Positions 63,009 through 64,000 of a DNA stretch of 64,000 nucleotides are shown here, in pieces. Source of the DNA: Paenibacillus sp. G2S3 (GTDB lineage: Bacteria > Bacillota > Bacilli > Paenibacillales > Paenibacillaceae); NCBI RefSeq assembly GCF_030123105.1, contig NZ_CP126095.1, forward strand, positions 4,526,001 through 4,590,000. Direction: 5' to 3'. Both the position numbers and the translations under genes were made by a program. The notes under the pieces are model-generated. The model had not been told where the DNA came from, ran no database searches, and saw only the letters and a list, made by a program, of their open reading frames with translations. Numbering within the stretch: position 1 is the stretch's first letter; every line of letters starts with the position of its first letter.

Positions 63009-64000
63009 TTATGGGTAGAGACGGTACAGTGTACGTGGGAATGGAATAGTCTCACGTACATGGTCAAGGCCACAGATCCAAGCTACAGTACGCTCAAGTC
63101 CAAGTCCAAAACCAGAGTGAGGTACAGATCCGTAAGTACGCAGATCCATGTACCATTTGTAAGAGTCCATCGAAAGATTATGCTCTTTGTAACGCTCTTC
63201 AAGCAGCGCAGGATCATCGATCCGCTGTGAACCACCAATAATCTCTCCGTAGCCTTCTGGAGCGATCATATCCGCACACAGTACGACTTCCGGACGGTTT
63301 GGATCTGGCTTCATATAGAACGCTTTGAAAGAAGCAGGATAATGAGTAATAAATACAGGTTTATCGAATGCTTCTGCGATTGCTGTTTCATGAGGTGCAC
63401 CGAAATCATCACCCCAAGCAATATCTTCAAAGCCTTTATCGTTCAAGAACTTGATCGCATCGTCATAAGTAATGCGTGGGAATGGTGCTTTGATATTCTC
63501 CAGCTTGGAAATATCGCGACCTACCGCTTCCAACTCCGCACGGCAATTCTTCAATACAGATTGCACTACGAAGCTAATAAATTCTTCCTGAACCTTCAAG
63601 CTTTCTTCGTGATCTGTAAAGGCCATTTCTGGCTCGATCATCCAGAACTCAATTAAGTGGCGACGAGTCTTAGATTTCTCTGCACGGAAAGTTGGTCCAA
63701 AGGAATATACACGGCCTAGTGCCATTGCCGCAGCTTCCATATACAACTGTCCGCTTTGTGTTAGATAGGCGTCCTCATCGAAGTACTTCGTGTGGAACAA
63801 GTTAGTAGTTCCTTCTGCTGACGTTGGCGTCAGAATCGGAGGATCCACCTTTGTAAATCCACTCTCGTTGAAGAACTGTTGGATTGCACGAATAATTTCC
63901 GCACGAATTACCAGAACAGCCCGCTGCTTCGAGGCACGCAGCCAGAGGTGACGGTGATCCATCAAGAAATCTACGCCATGCTCTTTCGGAGTAATTGGAT
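63009..64000 (-). CDS. asnS: Asparaginyl-tRNA synthetase, 5'-truncated by the window end
   Basis: C-terminal ~330 residues of a class II synthetase; the frame stays open to base 64000 ([20 protein letters not shown]). Motif 2 is [28 protein letters not shown] and motif 3 is [51 protein letters not shown] and GGSQRIDD fit AsnRS rather than AspRS. dnaD starts 27 nt after its stop and is likely cotranscribed. Confidence 0.95.
   Translation of the reverse strand, partial: PITPKEHGVDFLMDHRHLWLRASKQRAVLVIRAEIIRAIQQFFNESGFTKVDPPILTPTSAEGTTNLFHTKYFDEDAYLTQSGQLYMEAAAMALGRVYSFGPTFRAEKSKTRRHLIEFWMIEPEMAFTDHEESLKVQEEFISFVVQSVLKNCRAELEAVGRDISKLENIKAPFPRITYDDAIKFLNDKGFEDIAWGDDFGAPHETAIAEAFDKPVFITHYPASFKAFYMKPDPNRPEVVLCADMIAPEGYGEIIGGSQRIDDPALLEERYKEHNLSMDSYKWYMDLRTYGSVPHSGFGLGLERTVAWICGLDHVRETIPFPRTLYRLYP

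Noticed and set aside
1..64000. CRISPR arrays, tRNA or rRNA genes, insertion sequences, prophage
   Set aside because: No regularly spaced ~30-bp repeats, no tRNA cloverleaf or rRNA landmark, and no transposase or integrase frames were seen by eye. A covariance and HMM scan would be needed to exclude decayed copies.

Overview
The window looks like chromosome of a Paenibacillus-type low-to-mid GC Gram-positive (Bacillota). Support comes from strong AGGAGG-type ribosome sites with ATG, GTG and TTG starts, lipobox proteins, an SLH-domain surface protein, a two-dynamin DynA-type GTPase, parE/parC, the Bacillus-like order asnS-dnaD, a proline T-box before proBAC, and CcpA (cre) and Fur sites of Bacillus form. 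No tRNA, rRNA, prophage, transposase or CRISPR array was seen. It reads as core chromosome plus several gene-free stretches packed with repeats.

Layout. 1-6.9 kb (minus): an oligopeptide ABC transporter in the order binding protein, two permeases, two ATPases, preceded by an ArsR-like regulator. 6.9-8.4 kb: gene-free, with three ~210 bp tandem repeats. 8.4-14.8 kb: two GNAT proteins, a flavodoxin plus an unrecognised partner under a perfect Fur box, a VOC protein, an AraC regulator, an rRNA-type methyltransferase with an RluA-type pseudouridine synthase, and a MarR regulator. 15-19.7 kb: topoisomerase IV (parE then parC). 19.8-26 kb: BcrA-type ABC exporter, SGNH esterase, CAP protein, WG-repeat protein. 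26-27.2 kb: gene-free, GT-rich and repeat-bearing. 27.2-35.7 kb: a sugar-sensing unit (response regulator, histidine kinase, sugar-binding lipoprotein) followed by mglB-mglA-mglC with a cre site over the mglB promoter. 36.4-43.2 kb: GNAT, purT, dynA, a small protein, nth. 43.4-50.2 kb: cell-wall cluster (SLH protein, GerMN-like lipoprotein, two paralogous amidases). 50.4-55.4 kb: leuC-leuD, a divergent FAD-linked oxidase, a LysR regulator, a small ORF. 55.5-59.2 kb: T-box plus proB-proA-proC. 59.2-62.1 kb: an ECF sigma/anti-sigma operon with two membrane proteins. 62.2-64 kb: dnaD and the 3' part of asnS, which runs off the window.

Most unusual observations. (1) The ECF sigma gene appears to start at ATT: a perfect AAGGAGG sits 8 nt before it, and the only canonical in-frame start lies inside the terminator of the preceding gene. 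(2) A dispersed hairpin repeat occurs between parE and parC and again at 27 kb; its stem is kept by paired base changes and a degenerate third copy lies at 26.5 kb. (3) A second dispersed intergenic motif family (GAAATATAAG / CTTATATTTC arms) has a full member framing the nth promoter; two members share a GTCCTyATrAGGAC palindrome. (4) The ~210 bp tandem array carries alternating TCGGAC/GTCCGA sites. (5) ATAGGTT/AACCTAT palindromes before leuC and before the LysR gene suggest a regulator-target pair. (6) The polytopic protein of the sigma operon is a threefold repeat of a PGxG...G...RG module. None of these was tested by computation; the checks are named per finding.
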